Shown here: in pieces, positions 52,602 through 61,419 of the stretch
How positions within the stretch are numbered: the first letter of the stretch is position 1
How the letters are laid out: each line of letters starts with the position of its first letter
Origin: an uncultured Eubacteriales bacterium
GTDB lineage: Bacteria > Bacillota > Clostridia > Lachnospirales > Lachnospiraceae
Length of the DNA stretch: 64,000 nt
Assembly (NCBI GenBank): GCA_949294665.1
Contig: CASFID010000036.1
Coordinates: 18,485 to 82,484, forward strand
Direction of reading: 5' to 3'
Made by a program: the position numbers and the translations under genes
Notes under the pieces: generated by a model
The model's input: the letters and a program-made list of their open reading frames with translations, nothing else
Databases searched by the model: none
Told to the model about the DNA's origin: nothing

Positions 52602-53152
52602 GATCCCACCTGCGCTTCCCGGACCGTAAAGATCCCGTTATAATCTCTGATCGCTCCCCGCGGACATTTCATTGCGCACATGCCGCAGGCAATACATTTT
52701 TCCTCATCGATCACTGCGTGGTTATTCTCGATGCTTACCGCTCCCATTGGGCAGTTCCTGACACAGATGCCGCAGGCGATACAGCCGGTTTCACAGTTCT
52801 TTCTCGTCTGCGCTCCTGCATCTTCACTGACACACGCGGAGTAGATATTATACTCTGCATCAGTGATCCGGATCAGGCTCCGGGGACAGGCTTTCGCACA
52901 CAGTCCGCATCCCGCACATTTCTCCGGATCCACCTCAGCGGCGCCCTTTGCATTGATATAGATTGCATGGAGCCGGCATGCTTCTATACAGCTCCCGCCG
53001 CCTAAGCATCCATATTCGCAGGACACTGCGTCCGCTTTCGTCTCAAGTATCTGCTGACATCTGTTTCCTGCTGCTTTGCTTATCTCTGTCTGACGGCGGC
53101 ACCCTCCTGTACACTGAACGACCGCCACTTTCTTTTTCCGTACCCGCGCCAT
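52598..53152 (-). CDS. 4Fe-4S ferredoxin, RnfB-like
   Basis: A 184-residue protein. It begins with a short basic segment and two Cys groups (CTGGCRRQ, CEYGCLGGGSCIEAC), then carries three ferredoxin motifs (CAGCGLCAKACPRS, CETGCIACGICVRNCP, CIACGMCAMKCPRG). It is probably the electron carrier for the adjacent dehydrogenase, replacing a FAD subunit. ATG 53152 is preferred because GGAG lies 9 bases before it; the overlapping ATG at 53161 is only a few bases from it. The stop overlaps the xanthine dehydrogenase start in ATGA. Confidence 0.88.
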   Translation of the reverse strand: MARVRKKKVAVVQCTGGCRRQTEISKAAGNRCQQILETKADAVSCEYGCLGGGSCIEACRLHAIYINAKGAAEVDPEKCAGCGLCAKACPRSLIRITDAEYNIYSACVSEDAGAQTRKNCETGCIACGICVRNCPMGAVSIENNHAVIDEEKCIACGMCAMKCPRGAIRDYNGIFTVREAQVGS

Positions 53153-53181
53153 ACCATCCATCTCCTCTCGGTTAGTTTTTT

Positions 53182-53269
53182 GTAACAGTTCAGCCATGGA
53201 ACTGACCGTGAGAGAAAATCATGCTCGCATGATTTTTCGAGTGGGCTGTTCCATGAGCTGAACTGTTAC
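53182..53269. repeat. Long nested inverted repeat of the GTAACAGTTCAG family, copy B
   Basis: Outer arms GTAACAGTTCAG (from 53182) and CTGAACTGTTAC (to 53269) enclose a second near-perfect stem: AAAATCATGC and GCATGATTTT around a TC loop. The whole 88-bp unit lies between the ferredoxin and yqeB-mocA genes and has no coding potential. Confidence 0.75.
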
Positions 53270-53285
53270 TATCTTCTTGTTATAT

Positions 53286-54641
53286 TTATCTCAGGTCTTC
53301 CCGTCTGTCAATATCTTTTAGTTCCTCCGGATCCACCTGTACGATCCTCACCTTTTCCTTATATTTTCTCATGATCTGTCTTCCGCCTTCATCACCGGTC
53401 AGGGCAAGCAGCTCCGGGAAAAAGTTTTCATCCCAGCACACCGGATTTCCGGTTCTCCCGCTGTTTCCCGCGCATACAATGCTCCCCGGATGCAGATACG
53501 CCGTACAGAAGATCTGCTGCATAGTTGAAGTATCAAGCCCCGGCTGGTCACAGACAGAGAACATGACTCCTTTTAAATCCGGCCTGCACTCCAGCGCTTT
53601 CTTAAGCCCCAGCGTAAGGGAGAGGGATATTCCCCTTTCCGGCTCTTTATTCCACACCGGATTAATGCCTCTCTTTTCTGCTTCCTGTGCGATTTCTTCG
53701 GAGCCGGTAACAATAAATGCCGGAAATGATCCGAATGCCTGTACACGGTCCAGCGTATATTCATAGAGCGGTCTGTTTTTCACAAGCGCATTCAGTTTAT
53801 TTCCCCCAAACCTTGTACCTGCTCCCGCTGCGAGAATTACTATGGCAAACCGGTCTTTCATCCGCTCGAATCCGGTGACTGCTTCCAGTACGCCTCCCCC
53901 GATGGCTCTCGCCTTGTCGGAAATCGTATAGCAGTGGGATACTTCCGCCCTTGCATCGATATCTCCGATCTTCAGATTCTTATTCACCTGTACGCCGGCC
54001 TGAAGCATGCCTCTCACGATACCGGACATCTGTGCATATACCGGAACACCTCCAGTGACAGCGACAACAGAGCCTTTCTCCACATAATCCCCGATCTGTG
54101 CCCGCGGCTCCAGTATTCCATCCGCTCCTGCACGGATCAGCCGCTCAATCGTATAGCCCGCTACATTTCCCGGTACACCGGTATTGGGGATCGCGCTTCC
54201 CCGCCGGATGATATTTCCCAGCGTATGCCCGCGCTTTGTCTCAACCACACAGTTGCAGTCAGCTCCCGCCGTAAATCCGGGGCCGACTCCGATAACAAAC
54301 GGCGCGTCCGTGATCTTTGTCCCGAGGTTTCTCTTTGCGAGGATCGCGTCCACGATCACATCCGGGCGGAACCACTCCCGGCAGGATGCTGTTTCATCCA
54401 CCATGACCGCGATATCTCCCGCCGCCATAGTCTGTTCAGCGTCTGCCTGATCTTTCACAAGAACACCCAGCATCTCCTCCACCTGGGCACTTCCCTCATA
54501 GACCGCTCTTGACAGCGCAACGGTACGCCTTACAGTAAGCGGTACCTCTATCTCAGTCATCAGGATCTGATGTCCCGCTCCATAGAGTCTGGATGCGATT
54601 CCTGTCGCCAGATCTCCGGCGCCTCTGATCAATATCTTCAT
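53286..54641 (-). CDS. yqeB: YqeB-type selenium-dependent molybdenum hydroxylase maturation protein fused to MocA cytidylyltransferase
   Basis: A 451-residue fusion. Residues 1-260 are the YqeB family (KILIRGAGDLATGIASRLYG, VIVDAILAKRNLGT, IGVGPGFTAGADCN), found next to selenium-dependent hydroxylases and needed for their cofactor. Residues about 263-451 are a MocA-like nucleotidyltransferase (IVILAAGAGTRFGGNKL and SVCDQPGLDTSTM), which would add CMP to molybdopterin. In E. coli these functions sit on separate genes (yqeB, mocA). It lies between a palindromic repeat on each side and the yqeC and ferredoxin genes. Confidence 0.88.
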   Translation of the reverse strand: MKILIRGAGDLATGIASRLYGAGHQILMTEIEVPLTVRRTVALSRAVYEGSAQVEEMLGVLVKDQADAEQTMAAGDIAVMVDETASCREWFRPDVIVDAILAKRNLGTKITDAPFVIGVGPGFTAGADCNCVVETKRGHTLGNIIRRGSAIPNTGVPGNVAGYTIERLIRAGADGILEPRAQIGDYVEKGSVVAVTGGVPVYAQMSGIVRGMLQAGVQVNKNLKIGDIDARAEVSHCYTISDKARAIGGGVLEAVTGFERMKDRFAIVILAAGAGTRFGGNKLNALVKNRPLYEYTLDRVQAFGSFPAFIVTGSEEIAQEAEKRGINPVWNKEPERGISLSLTLGLKKALECRPDLKGVMFSVCDQPGLDTSTMQQIFCTAYLHPGSIVCAGNSGRTGNPVCWDENFFPELLALTGDEGGRQIMRKYKEKVRIVQVDPEELKDIDRREDLR

Positions 54642-54660
54642 TTCTTTCTGCCTTCCTGTT

Positions 54661-54691
54661 ATAACAGTCCGGTCATGGACTGAACTGTTAT
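54661..54691. repeat. Inverted repeat of the GTAACAGTTCAG family, copy C
   Basis: ATAACAGTCC and the opposing ACTGTTAT (54684-54691) form a palindrome between yqeC and yqeB-mocA, sharing the AACAGT/ACTGTT core with copies A and B but with a more diverged middle (GGTCATGGAC). Confidence 0.55.
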
Positions 54692-54702
54692 GATCTGTTA
54701 AA

Positions 54703-55461
54703 TTAGAATTTTTCTCTGCCTGTGACGATCACCTGCCGGATTCCCCTGTCATCCAGCAAACGGCATATGGCAAGTGCCGTTTTTCTTAGTTTTTCATCAT
54801 CTGCTTTATTCAAAACGACTGTGTAAACGGCCGTCTCTGGACATCCTTTTCTCCCCGCGAGATCCGATGCCGCGAGCCGGGCAATGTCCTTTTCCGTCAC
54901 ACATTCTGTTCTTTTCTTCTTTAAAAGTATCTCCGCCAGTTCCGGGCGGAATACCGTATCTTCTATCTTCTTTCCCACACTGTCCAGCCCGTATACGGAC
55001 AATACGTGAGTCGTACAGGGCAGGATCACCGGTTCGTGTTCTGCAGGTACTTTGACCGGCAGCCGCCTGGCTCCATCCGCCTCGATGAGCACCGGAACAT
55101 CCCGCTTCAGAAGTTTCTCAAGCGCGGCGTCTGAAAGTCTCCCCAGCTTGCCGCCATAAGCCGGCTCTCCTACCCATACCTGTCCTGACTTTTGCAGCTG
55201 CTCTTCTACCTTCTCTTCCGAGAAGCCGGACAGGAACCATTCCCCGTCTTCTTTCATGATGTGCGTCGTGGTTGTCACGAGCACCGGTACACCAGACCGG
55301 ACATACTCGTCGGCAAGCCGGTGCAGTGTCGTTGTCTTGCCCCCTGCGCCGACCGCGGATACGACCGGGCGCTGTCCCCGGAGCTCTTCTTTCTCCAGTT
55401 TCAGCGCCTGTCTCAGAGAGTCTGTCTTATGCAGCCTGTCTCCACTGTAAATATAGATCAT
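54703..55461 (-). CDS. yqeC: YqeC-type selenium-dependent hydroxylase accessory ATPase
   Basis: A 252-residue protein of the YqeC family: P-loop SAVGAGGKTTTL (about 36-47), a VLVTTTTHIM strand, IEADGARRLPVK and VVLNKADDEKLR, a P-loop GTPase/ATPase-like pattern. Haft and Self linked YqeC to selenium-dependent molybdenum hydroxylases together with SelD; its reaction is not established. The start ATG follows the hydantoinase stop by one base and has no clear ribosome site, so it is translated by coupling. Confidence 0.88.
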   Translation of the reverse strand: MIYIYSGDRLHKTDSLRQALKLEKEELRGQRPVVSAVGAGGKTTTLHRLADEYVRSGVPVLVTTTTHIMKEDGEWFLSGFSEEKVEEQLQKSGQVWVGEPAYGGKLGRLSDAALEKLLKRDVPVLIEADGARRLPVKVPAEHEPVILPCTTHVLSVYGLDSVGKKIEDTVFRPELAEILLKKKRTECVTEKDIARLAASDLAGRKGCPETAVYTVVLNKADDEKLRKTALAICRLLDDRGIRQVIVTGREKF

Positions 55462-55462
55462 T

Positions 55463-56830
55463 TTATTCCACGCCGTGACGGACATACACGCCGGACTTCT
55501 CCTCAAGGATTTTTCCGTTTTCCGCCACAAGCCTGCCTCTCAAATATACCTGTTCTGCCCTTCCGCAGATCTTCGTTCCTTCCATCGGACAGTAGTCACA
55601 TGCCGACTGCTGGTTCTCTGCCGTCATCGTCCATTCGGTGTCCGGATTCCACACAACAATATCCGCGTCACTTCCGGGAACGAGCGCTCCTTTCCACGGA
55701 TACAGCTTATAAAGCTTGGCCGGATTCTCCGACAGATAGATACACATCTGCTCTGCCGTGATCCTCTCTCCATTTACACCGAACTGCCAGATCAGAGCCG
55801 GGCGTTCCTCTGCCCCCGGCATACCGCATGGCGTCTTCGAGAAATCTTCCGCTCCCGCCATTTTCTGCTCTTTTGTAAAACTGCAGTGATCTGTAGCTAT
55901 AGTCTGAATGCGTCCTTCTTTGAGCGCCTGCCAGAGTACTTCCTGATTTTTCTTTTTACGGAGCGGCGGGGCGATCATATAATGCCTTGCCTCCTCTGCC
56001 GGAAGAGAATACTTGCTCTCATCCATAAGCAGATACTGCGGGCACGTCTCCACATATACGGTCTGTCCCTCTTCCCGTGCCCTGAGAATCTCACGGTATC
56101 CTGCCGCGGTGCTCAAATGTACCACGACAACCGGTGTATCTACACATTTGGCGATCTTTAAGAGACGTGCCACTGCTTCCGCCTCCGCCTCTTTCGGCCG
56201 CGTCCACGGATAATCCGATACGTCTGTCCTTCCGCCCTTTGTCTTCTCCAGTTCTTTGAGCCTTGCCTGAATGATGCCGTTATTCTCACAGTGTACGCCG
56301 GCGATTCCGCCCAGTTCTTTCAGACGGGAGAGGATTTCATACATGGTCTCGTCGTCTACCATCGTATCATAGGTCATGTACAGCTTGAACGAACACGTCT
56401 CTTTCTGAACAATTTCCTCCAGCTCACGGCTGATTTCCTCGTTCCAGTCTGTCAGAGCCAGATGAAATGCATAATCACAGGAAGACTGTCCGTCCGCCTT
56501 CTTATGCCAGTTGTTGAGCGCCTCTCTCAGACTCTCCCCCTTATACTGTGTGGCATAATCCACAATACATGTAGTTCCGCCGGCAAGCTCCGCTTTTGTT
56601 CCGGTCTCGAACTTGTCCGCCGTGACCGTATTGCTCACTTCCAGCGCCATATGAGTATGCGCATCGATAAAGCCGGGGAAGAGGAGCTTTCCGCGGACGT
56701 CCACGATCTGGGCGTCGCGGAATTCCAGATCCTCGCCCGCCGCAAGGATCTTCTCGCCTTTTACCAGTAGATCAAGTTTCTTCATACCGTCTCCGCTTAC
56801 AACCGTGCCGCCTTTAAATAAAAGTTTCAT
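55463..56830 (-). CDS. hydA: Hydantoinase/dihydropyrimidinase-family amidohydrolase (hydA)
   Basis: A 455-residue amidohydrolase: FPGFIDAHTHM metal site, the lysine to be carbamylated in CSFKLYMTYD, VHCEN, VVVHLSTAAG and IATDHCSF. It matches D-hydantoinase/dihydropyrimidinase proteins that open five- or six-membered cyclic amide rings. In gut anaerobes this gene belongs to the uric acid and purine degradation cluster. It is encoded between ygfK and yqeC and coupled to the latter. Confidence 0.9.
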   Translation of the reverse strand: MKLLFKGGTVVSGDGMKKLDLLVKGEKILAAGEDLEFRDAQIVDVRGKLLFPGFIDAHTHMALEVSNTVTADKFETGTKAELAGGTTCIVDYATQYKGESLREALNNWHKKADGQSSCDYAFHLALTDWNEEISRELEEIVQKETCSFKLYMTYDTMVDDETMYEILSRLKELGGIAGVHCENNGIIQARLKELEKTKGGRTDVSDYPWTRPKEAEAEAVARLLKIAKCVDTPVVVVHLSTAAGYREILRAREEGQTVYVETCPQYLLMDESKYSLPAEEARHYMIAPPLRKKKNQEVLWQALKEGRIQTIATDHCSFTKEQKMAGAEDFSKTPCGMPGAEERPALIWQFGVNGERITAEQMCIYLSENPAKLYKLYPWKGALVPGSDADIVVWNPDTEWTMTAENQQSACDYCPMEGTKICGRAEQVYLRGRLVAENGKILEEKSGVYVRHGVE

Positions 56831-56869
56831 GCCGACTCCCTCTTTCTGTAATAAAATTCTGCTGTTTTG

Positions 56870-59863
56870 TTACCTCAAAAGATATGCATAATCCGTGCAG
56901 ACAGTCTCCATCAGTTTCTGCAGTCCTTCCGGGATCCTTGTCTCTTCTCCCTTTGTCCAGACAGAGGTCTCTCCGAAGAAGCGTACCATGCATTTTACCT
57001 GATCTTTGTCAAGAACCGCAAAGCCCTGATTCTTGCTGTCTTCCATATCCTTCTCATCTGCAAATAATGTGAACTTGTCAAGATACGGTGCGCTGTCATA
57101 CGGACAGAAGCTCTTGCAGTTGCCACACTCATTACACATATAATCCACGTGGATGATCTGGTGTTTCTCCATGCCCGGCACGCGGATGGAAATATTCGCC
57201 CGGTTCGGACATACTTCCACACAGTTCTCGCAGATGCCGGAGCATCCGAGGCATCTTCCGCTCTCCTCTTTGTCTTCTTTCATATCGGAGAGATTTCCTT
57301 TTCTTCCGTAGATCGTATCTTCATCTGTCTCCGGCTCAAAGTCTCTTACAAGAGTGCCGCCGGTCACGGCCTGAGCAGCTCTCAGGGCGTCTGCAATACC
57401 TTCCACAACTGTCGCCGGACCGCCAAGTCCGTCTCCTGCAAGATATACGCCCGGACGGCTCGTCTCGCAGTTCTCCTCATTGACAATGGCGCGTCCTCTC
57501 TCATTTACATTAATGCCGCAGGACTTATAGAATGCCGTCGGCACTCTCTCGCCTACCGCTGCAATGACCGTATCCGCCGGAATCTCTTTCTCTTCGCCGG
57601 TCTCCACCACGCCTCTTCTTCCGGACGCGTCGTAGTCTCCCAGTTTCATTACTTTGCAGAGCAGTTTTCCGTCTTCCAGTTTCACAGGTGAGAGCAGTTC
57701 CATGAACTCCACGCCGTCTTCCACCGCCATGACAAGTTCTTCCTCATCCGCCGGCATATAACGCTTCGTTCTTCTGTATACAAGATACGCGTGTTCCACG
57801 CCTTTCGTGCGCTTGGCCGCTCTCGCCGTATCCATGGCCGTATTTCCGCCGCCGATGATCACAACGTTCTTTCCGATATCAAGATCCCCGTCTTTTGCCT
57901 TGAAGTCCGCAAGGAATTCAAGCGCATTGACCGGCTCGCCTTTTTCCAGTCTGAGCACCCCAGGTTCATAGGCTCCCACAGCAAGGATAACCGCCGTGTA
58001 TCCTGCATTTTTCAACATATCCAGATCCGTGATCTCGCTGTTCAGACAGATGTTGACGCCAACCTTTTCAAGAAGCGCCGCGTCTTTGTCAATGGCACTT
58101 CCGGGGATACGGAACTCAGGGATCACGTGGCGCACCACGCCTCCGAGGGCATCCGTTTTCTCAAACAATGTAGTCTCCATGCCTGAGCGTCTCAGGAAAT
58201 ATGCCGCAGCCATTCCTGCCGGGCCGCCGCCGATGACAGCCGCTTTCCCGCTCTTTGTTATCGGTGAAGCAGTGATCTTGTCCATGAGCGCGTCATATCC
58301 GTTCTCTGCGGCAATCAGTTTCATACCGCGGATGTAGACGGACTCTTCATAGAAATTACGGGTACATTTATTCATACATGGATGTGCGCAGATCGTTCCT
58401 GTAATAAACGGAAGCGGGTTCTTCTCCGTGATGACTTTCATGGCTTCCTCATATTTTCCCGCTTTTACAAGTTGAAGATATGCAGGAATATCCTGATGGA
58501 TCGGACATCCTTCCTTGCACGGAGCTGCGAAGCAGTCCAGAAGCGGAACCTGTTTCTTCATCTTTCTGGACGGAAGAGGTTTCACCGCTTTTACGTGGTG
58601 CGGATCTGTCTTTGCCTTCTCCACGAGTCTGTTCACCGCGCCGGCATCTACTCCTGCAAATACCGCTCCCTCTTTCTCAAGAAGGGACGCCATCTGTGAC
58701 ATTCTGTCATAACCGCCGGGCTTCAGAAGCGTAGTCGCCACAGTCACCGGCCAGATTCCTGCCTCTACGATATCTTTAATATTGTAGAAGTCCGCTCCTC
58801 CGGAATAAGAGATGCGCAGCTTTCCGCCAAAATCTTTCGCCAGCTTCGCCGCCACGGAGATAGACAGCGGATACAGAGATTTCCCCGACATATACATCTC
58901 TTCACTTGGCAGCTCGTTCTGCTTCACATCTACGGGGAATGTATTCGTGATCTTAACGCCGAACTCGAGATTTCTCTCCTCGCAGACCTTCATCAGTCTT
59001 GTCAGCATGGGAACCGCGTCCTCATACTGCAGGTCGTCTTTGAAATGAAAATCTCCGAACGCCACATAGTCGTATCCCATATCATCCATCATCTTTCTGG
59101 CATACTCATATCCGAGCAGTGTCGGATTGCATTTAATAAAAGTATGGAATCCCTTTTCCGTGATCAGATACATGGCAATGCGCTCAATCTCCTGCGGAGG
59201 ACATCCGTGCAGTGTGGAAATCGTAACGGAATTACAGATATCCCCCGAGATACTCTCAATATCTTCCTTTGTCACATGTTCAAACAGATCTGTGTGCGCC
59301 AGAAGATATTCCCTGCACGTCCTGAAAATATCGGAATCCTGCGCATGCTGCATTGTGTTGAGGAAGTTGTCGATCTTCTCTGATTTGATTCCTTCCAGAT
59401 CGTAGCCGACACTGATATTGAACTGGAAGCCGTCCATGCTCCCCAGAGAAAACTCTTTGGCGATAACTTTGCACAGGAACCATGCTTTAATGTACTCTTC
59501 CATAGCCTGCGGCACATAGAGCTCCGTGGACCACTCACAGTTATAACACTCATCATCAGCCTTGATGCACGGCTTATTCACACAGGCTGACAACTCCGCT
59601 CCGTCCATGACCTGTACGGTCTTCAGTTCAAAGAAACGGCTGCCTGTATAGTACGCGGCCACGATATTCTGCGCCAGCTGGGTGTGCGGTCCCGCCGCCG
59701 GGCCTACAGGCGTCTCAAGTGTTCTCTCAAAAATCATCCGGTTATATTTTTCATCCGCATGATAAGGATGATGCTCTCCGAATACAGTTCCACTCTTCTT
59801 ATACTCTGTCAATGTCCAGTTTAAGAGCTGTTCAAAAGACATCGGTCTCATAATATCACTCAT
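56870..59863 (-). CDS. ygfK: YgfK-type putative selenate reductase/purine-cluster oxidoreductase
   Basis: A 997-residue flavo-iron-sulphur protein. The first 400 residues resemble the dihydropyrimidine dehydrogenase pyrimidine domain (SGGADFYNIKDIVEAGIWPV). A Cys-rich segment (CAAPCKEGCPIHQDIPAY) and two dinucleotide-binding folds (AVIGGGPAGMAAAYFL and VVIIGGGNTAMDTARAA) give a glutamate synthase small-subunit-like FAD/NAD(P) module. The C-terminus has two 4Fe-4S motifs (CLGCSGICENCVEVCP, CNECGNCKSFCP). The selenate reductase label comes from E. coli phenotype work; in gut anaerobes the gene is part of the uric-acid-inducible purine cluster, where a reductive role is more plausible. Confidence 0.92.
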   Translation of the reverse strand: MSDIMRPMSFEQLLNWTLTEYKKSGTVFGEHHPYHADEKYNRMIFERTLETPVGPAAGPHTQLAQNIVAAYYTGSRFFELKTVQVMDGAELSACVNKPCIKADDECYNCEWSTELYVPQAMEEYIKAWFLCKVIAKEFSLGSMDGFQFNISVGYDLEGIKSEKIDNFLNTMQHAQDSDIFRTCREYLLAHTDLFEHVTKEDIESISGDICNSVTISTLHGCPPQEIERIAMYLITEKGFHTFIKCNPTLLGYEYARKMMDDMGYDYVAFGDFHFKDDLQYEDAVPMLTRLMKVCEERNLEFGVKITNTFPVDVKQNELPSEEMYMSGKSLYPLSISVAAKLAKDFGGKLRISYSGGADFYNIKDIVEAGIWPVTVATTLLKPGGYDRMSQMASLLEKEGAVFAGVDAGAVNRLVEKAKTDPHHVKAVKPLPSRKMKKQVPLLDCFAAPCKEGCPIHQDIPAYLQLVKAGKYEEAMKVITEKNPLPFITGTICAHPCMNKCTRNFYEESVYIRGMKLIAAENGYDALMDKITASPITKSGKAAVIGGGPAGMAAAYFLRRSGMETTLFEKTDALGGVVRHVIPEFRIPGSAIDKDAALLEKVGVNICLNSEITDLDMLKNAGYTAVILAVGAYEPGVLRLEKGEPVNALEFLADFKAKDGDLDIGKNVVIIGGGNTAMDTARAAKRTKGVEHAYLVYRRTKRYMPADEEELVMAVEDGVEFMELLSPVKLEDGKLLCKVMKLGDYDASGRRGVVETGEEKEIPADTVIAAVGERVPTAFYKSCGINVNERGRAIVNEENCETSRPGVYLAGDGLGGPATVVEGIADALRAAQAVTGGTLVRDFEPETDEDTIYGRKGNLSDMKEDKEESGRCLGCSGICENCVEVCPNRANISIRVPGMEKHQIIHVDYMCNECGNCKSFCPYDSAPYLDKFTLFADEKDMEDSKNQGFAVLDKDQVKCMVRFFGETSVWTKGEETRIPEGLQKLMETVCTDYAYLLR

Positions 59864-59901
59864 AGTTATTTCCTCCTGTTATTCCAGCCGGCCTTTCTAT
59901 C

Positions 59902-61332
59902 TTACTGTGCGTCCGGCTTGTCTTTCGGCAGAATCAGATTCAGAATTACTGCAAATATCGTAGCCAGTACAACCGGCGATGATGCAAATGTGTTGTTAAT
60001 GATGGACTGGAAGCTCTCCAGGCTCATGCTCATATTCAGAGCGCTGTGGATGCTCTGTGTCATCTGATTTAAGCATCCGTCGTTCAGCGTCACGCCCATG
60101 CCGATGGCAATGGCAAGACCTGCGACTGTCGTATTTCTGTATGTCAGTTTCTCCGTCACCAGAAGTTTGATTCCTGTCATGGCGATAGATGCAAACACCG
60201 ATGCAACCGCGCCTCCGAGTACACACTGCGGGATTGTCCTGAGCAGTGCGGAGAATTTCGGGATCAGGCCCGCGATAAGCAGGATCACTGCCGAAGCGGT
60301 AAATACTTTTCTCGCCACAACTCTTGTGGAACCGACAATGCCGACATTCTGGCTGTATGTAGCTGTCGGAGGGCATCCGAAGAATGCTCCGACGATATTG
60401 CTTACACCGTAACCGATAATACCGCCGTTGAGCTCATCGTCTGTCGGAAGTCTGTCCATACCGCCTGTCGTTGTAGCGGAGAAATCTCCCATCGCCTGAA
60501 TCGAGTTGACCAAAAACAGAATACCAAGCGGCAGGATCGCCGAGACGTCAAACTTCATTCCGAACGCAAGCGGCATCGGAATCTGGAACCATCCTGCACT
60601 TGACAGCGCCGAGAAGTCAACCATGCCGAAGCACAGTGCCACCACATATCCGCACAGAAGCCCGATCAGGATGGATGCCAGCTTGAAGAGCCCTTTTCCG
60701 TAATGATTGAGCAGAACAACGATCGCCAGTGTAATGAACGCCACCAGCCAGTTCTGCCATGAGCCGTAAACTAAAGCCTCGATTTTACCCTGCTGCTCCA
60801 CGATCACTTCATATGTATTTGAAGAATTTCCCGCCATATAGTTGACTGCAGTACTGTAAAGCGACAGCCCGATCGCCAGAATAACTGTTCCGATCACAAG
60901 CGGCGGGAACACCCGGCGGATCTGTCTGATAAACAGGCCTACGAGTATGGCTACGACACCGCCGATGACCATAGCGCCGAATATTGTATTCACATCTTTT
61001 GCCTGTGCTGCGATGGCCGTCATCGTCGGCACATATGCGAAGCTGACGCCGATGATGACCGGAAGTCCGCTTCCCAGTTTGATCTTCTTTGCATATAACT
61101 GTAATAATGTAGACAGTGCTGCAAACACAAGGGATACCTGTATCAGAAGTCCCATATCCACATTTCCGCCCGCATTGTTTGCGGCGTTTGCTACAAGGAT
61201 AGCCGGAGTCACACAGCCGACTACCGCGGCAAGCACATGCTGCGCCGCAAGCGGGAGTATCTGTCCGAACGACGGATTTCCGTCCCATTTAAATAATTCT
61301 GAGTTGTCCTTTTTCTGCTTTGTATCATTCAT
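59902..61332 (-). CDS. Uracil/xanthine NCS2-family permease
   Basis: A 476-residue transporter with about 14 hydrophobic segments and the NCS2 signature GAFFGCPPTATYSQNVG near residue 325. NCS2 proteins import nucleobases by proton symport; in this operon a purine such as xanthine, uric acid or hypoxanthine is the likely cargo, but residues alone do not separate xanthine from uracil transport. It lies between ssnA and ygfK, minus strand, with AGGAGG-type spacing upstream not well defined. Confidence 0.93.
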   Translation of the reverse strand: MNDTKQKKDNSELFKWDGNPSFGQILPLAAQHVLAAVVGCVTPAILVANAANNAGGNVDMGLLIQVSLVFAALSTLLQLYAKKIKLGSGLPVIIGVSFAYVPTMTAIAAQAKDVNTIFGAMVIGGVVAILVGLFIRQIRRVFPPLVIGTVILAIGLSLYSTAVNYMAGNSSNTYEVIVEQQGKIEALVYGSWQNWLVAFITLAIVVLLNHYGKGLFKLASILIGLLCGYVVALCFGMVDFSALSSAGWFQIPMPLAFGMKFDVSAILPLGILFLVNSIQAMGDFSATTTGGMDRLPTDDELNGGIIGYGVSNIVGAFFGCPPTATYSQNVGIVGSTRVVARKVFTASAVILLIAGLIPKFSALLRTIPQCVLGGAVASVFASIAMTGIKLLVTEKLTYRNTTVAGLAIAIGMGVTLNDGCLNQMTQSIHSALNMSMSLESFQSIINNTFASSPVVLATIFAVILNLILPKDKPDAQ

Positions 61333-61419
61333 TTTTATTCACCCTATATTGCCCCCGGCCGATACATCGCCGGGCCCTTCCTTATACTGATTCAGTCGTT
61401 TCTTATGCAGCTCTCCTGC

